This document shows positions 62,396-64,000 of a DNA stretch of 64,000 nt, piece after piece. How positions within the stretch are numbered: the stretch's first letter is position 1; each line of letters starts with the position of its first letter. Below the pieces are notes generated by a model that searched no databases, was not told where the DNA came from, and worked only from the letters and a program-made list of their open reading frames with translations. The stretch is from Polyporus tsugae (taxonomy: Eukaryota; Basidiomycota; Agaricomycetes; Polyporales; Polyporaceae), in NCBI GenBank assembly GCA_024305745.1, contig JAHRBS010000007.1, positions 2,728,001 through 2,792,000 of the forward strand, given 5' to 3'. Position numbers and translations under genes: made by a program.

Positions 62396-63956
62396 ATGTC
62401 TGTCATCCTCGTAACAGGTTCGTACGACCACGAAATCCGCTTCTGGGAAGCCTGGAGCGGTATATGTTCCAGGACGATACCCAGGGCTGCTGAATCTGGT
62501 GTGAGACACCCGTTCATCATGTGCGTCCCCAACATTCCGTTCACATCCCTGCTGCATCGTGTCCCAACAGCAAGTCAACCGTTTAGCGATATCCCCTGAG
62601 TAAGCTGCCGCCTTGTTCGTGCTTTCCTCGTGCGCTCCTTATATGACGCTGGATTTGGGCTCTAGCAAACGACTCCTCGCTGCCGCCATACACAAAAAAG
62701 CGTACATATATGAGATCGCGACCGCGCCGTCTGCGGGACCGGTGCGTTAATCCGTCCGACTAAACCACATCGCCTATTCATTTCCCGGATATACGTATTC
62801 GCAGGTCGCGATCTTTGAAGGCCACAACGGAAATATCACAGCCGTGTGCTTTCACAACGAAGGCAAGTGGTTGGTGACCGGCAGTGAGGATGGTACGATC
62901 AAAATTTGGGATCTCCGGTACGTTCCGTTCTTTGCCCTGTCGTTCTGATGACACCAACCGTTCGAGGGGGCTTTCCGATACAGAAGTAGCAGCCATCTCC
63001 ATCGCAATTACGACAACGAGGCTCCTGGTATGACGACTTTCCAGTGCCGTCCGCCGACCGTCCTCCGACGACCGCTGACGCCCTTGTGGAATGTAGTGAA
63101 CGACGTAGTGGTGCATCCGAATCAGGGTGAACTCATTTCATGCGACCAAGCGGGGCGAATCAAGCAATGGGACCTGTCGGAGAACATCTGCACCCACGAA
63201 CTGGTGCGTCTGTCTCAAAGCTGTCGATCCTCGTGATGTTCATTCCACGAGAGTCCAGACACCCGGAGGAGATACTCCGATGCGTTCTATCAGCCTCGCT
63301 TCTGACGGGTCTTGCCTCGTCGCGGGCAGCGTGAAGGTAGGGCGCGAGGGGGGCGCGCTCATGCACAATGAGATCGATATGCTAATTGATATTGGGGCAG
63401 GGCAAGTGCTACGTATGGAAGATCAACGACGAACGATCCGATCTCCCAAGATTCCAGGCTGTCACTATGTTCCAAGCTCACACAAAGTACCTCACGCGGC
63501 TGCTTTTGAGCCCTGATGTCAAGTCAGCCTTCTTTCGTGCTTCTAGCTGAACCAGCTCCGATGACGACGGCCTCTTCAGGTACCTTGCTACCTGCTCTGC
63601 TGATCACACCGTCAAGATCTGGTCGATATCACCTAATTACGAATTCAAACTCGAGAAGACGATGCAAGGGCATCAACGTTGGGTCTGGGATTGCGCATTT
63701 AGCGCCGATTCGGCGTATTTAGTGACAGGTGCGTCGTGGTGAACTGAAACATTGCCGAGCCCTATCCCTCACATTTGTACGTACAGCATCCTCCGACCAC
63801 ACTGCTCGGCTGTGGGACATGTCAACGGGGGAGACGGTGCGACAATACAACGGTCATCAGAAAGGTTCGGAAGTTGTACGGTCGCGAGTTGACTTTCACT
63901 GACACATGTTCTCACCAGCGGCGGTGTGTTGTGCGCTGCACGATGGGGCAGGGTAG
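62396..63956 (+). CDS. LST8: LST8, WD40 subunit of TOR complexes
   Basis: Eleven exons, 62396-62500, 62571-62599, 62666-62741, 62805-62917, 62984-63027, 63097-63203, 63259-63336, 63401-63522, 63580-63728, 63787-63864 and 63919-63956, give 312 aa, the usual size. Lst8 binds the TOR kinase domain in TORC1 and TORC2. [20 protein letters not shown] and SGICSRTI are the family start, followed by seven WD blades: [88 protein letters not shown] and [20 protein letters not shown]. The protein ends 11 codons after the final conserved blade. All introns are GT-AG of 49-72 nt except where a 29-nt exon (62571-62599) is skipped by simple gene finding. Confidence 0.96.
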
Positions 63957-64000
63957 GTTTGTACCCCGTTCTCCTCGTGTCTCGAATATGCAGGGAATTT

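Overview
The window looks like nuclear DNA of a filamentous basidiomycete, most likely an agaricomycete. Nearly every gene is cut by many short introns of about 50-65 nt with GTRNGY-type donors. Neighbouring genes are unrelated housekeeping genes on both strands, with no operons, and several proteins have the basidiomycete form of their family. All exon boundaries below were worked out by hand from splice signals, reading phase and family conservation. In each complete model the exon lengths sum to a multiple of three.

Layout. 1-9 kb: mitochondrial scramblase-like AIM25 (-, runs off the left edge), MSS51 (+), CDC45 (+), HIS3 (-), and a CUE/AlkB/GRF repair dioxygenase (-). 9-16.3 kb: membrane-anchored M24 peptidase (+), DEAD-box helicase RRP3 (+), prolyl-hydroxylase-like oxygenase (-), tRNA-Ser(GCT) with an intron (+), and WD40 protein CMR1 (-). 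16.5-21.2 kb: the 19-exon TRAPP-II subunit TRS130 (-). 21.8-31.6 kb: FAR-17a/AIG1 membrane protein, argininosuccinate lyase, SSO1-type syntaxin, a small AN1 zinc-finger protein and aspartate aminotransferase (all +). 32.4-49.4 kb: PPP4R1-like HEAT protein (+), a four-helix membrane protein (+), an IST1-TBC fusion (+), GPI15/PIG-H (-), mitochondrial IF2 (+) and CHORD-CS cochaperone (-). 50.9-54.4 kb is gene-poor. 54.4-64 kb: a degenerate mitochondrial-carrier protein (-), ALKBH7-like dioxygenase (+), a DUF1776/SDR-like protein (-), an incompletely resolved gene (-) and LST8 (+).

The genes do not form one pathway. Recurring themes are mitochondria (AIM25, MSS51, IF2, ALKBH7, carrier), membrane traffic (TRS130, SSO1, IST1-TBC), amino-acid synthesis (HIS3, ARG4, AAT) and DNA replication or repair (CDC45, AlkB, CMR1).

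The most notable observations are: a fusion of an ESCRT-associated IST1 domain to a TBC Rab-GAP-like domain in one 12-exon gene; an AT-AC intron that splits the active-site codon of HIS3; four GC-AG introns inferred from protein conservation; a 24-nt microexon inside a CHORD domain; and MBF-type sites upstream of CDC45. I saw no insertion sequence, CRISPR array, prophage or recognisable intact transposon. The stretches 50.9-54.4 kb and 60.7-62.1 kb are the least certain.
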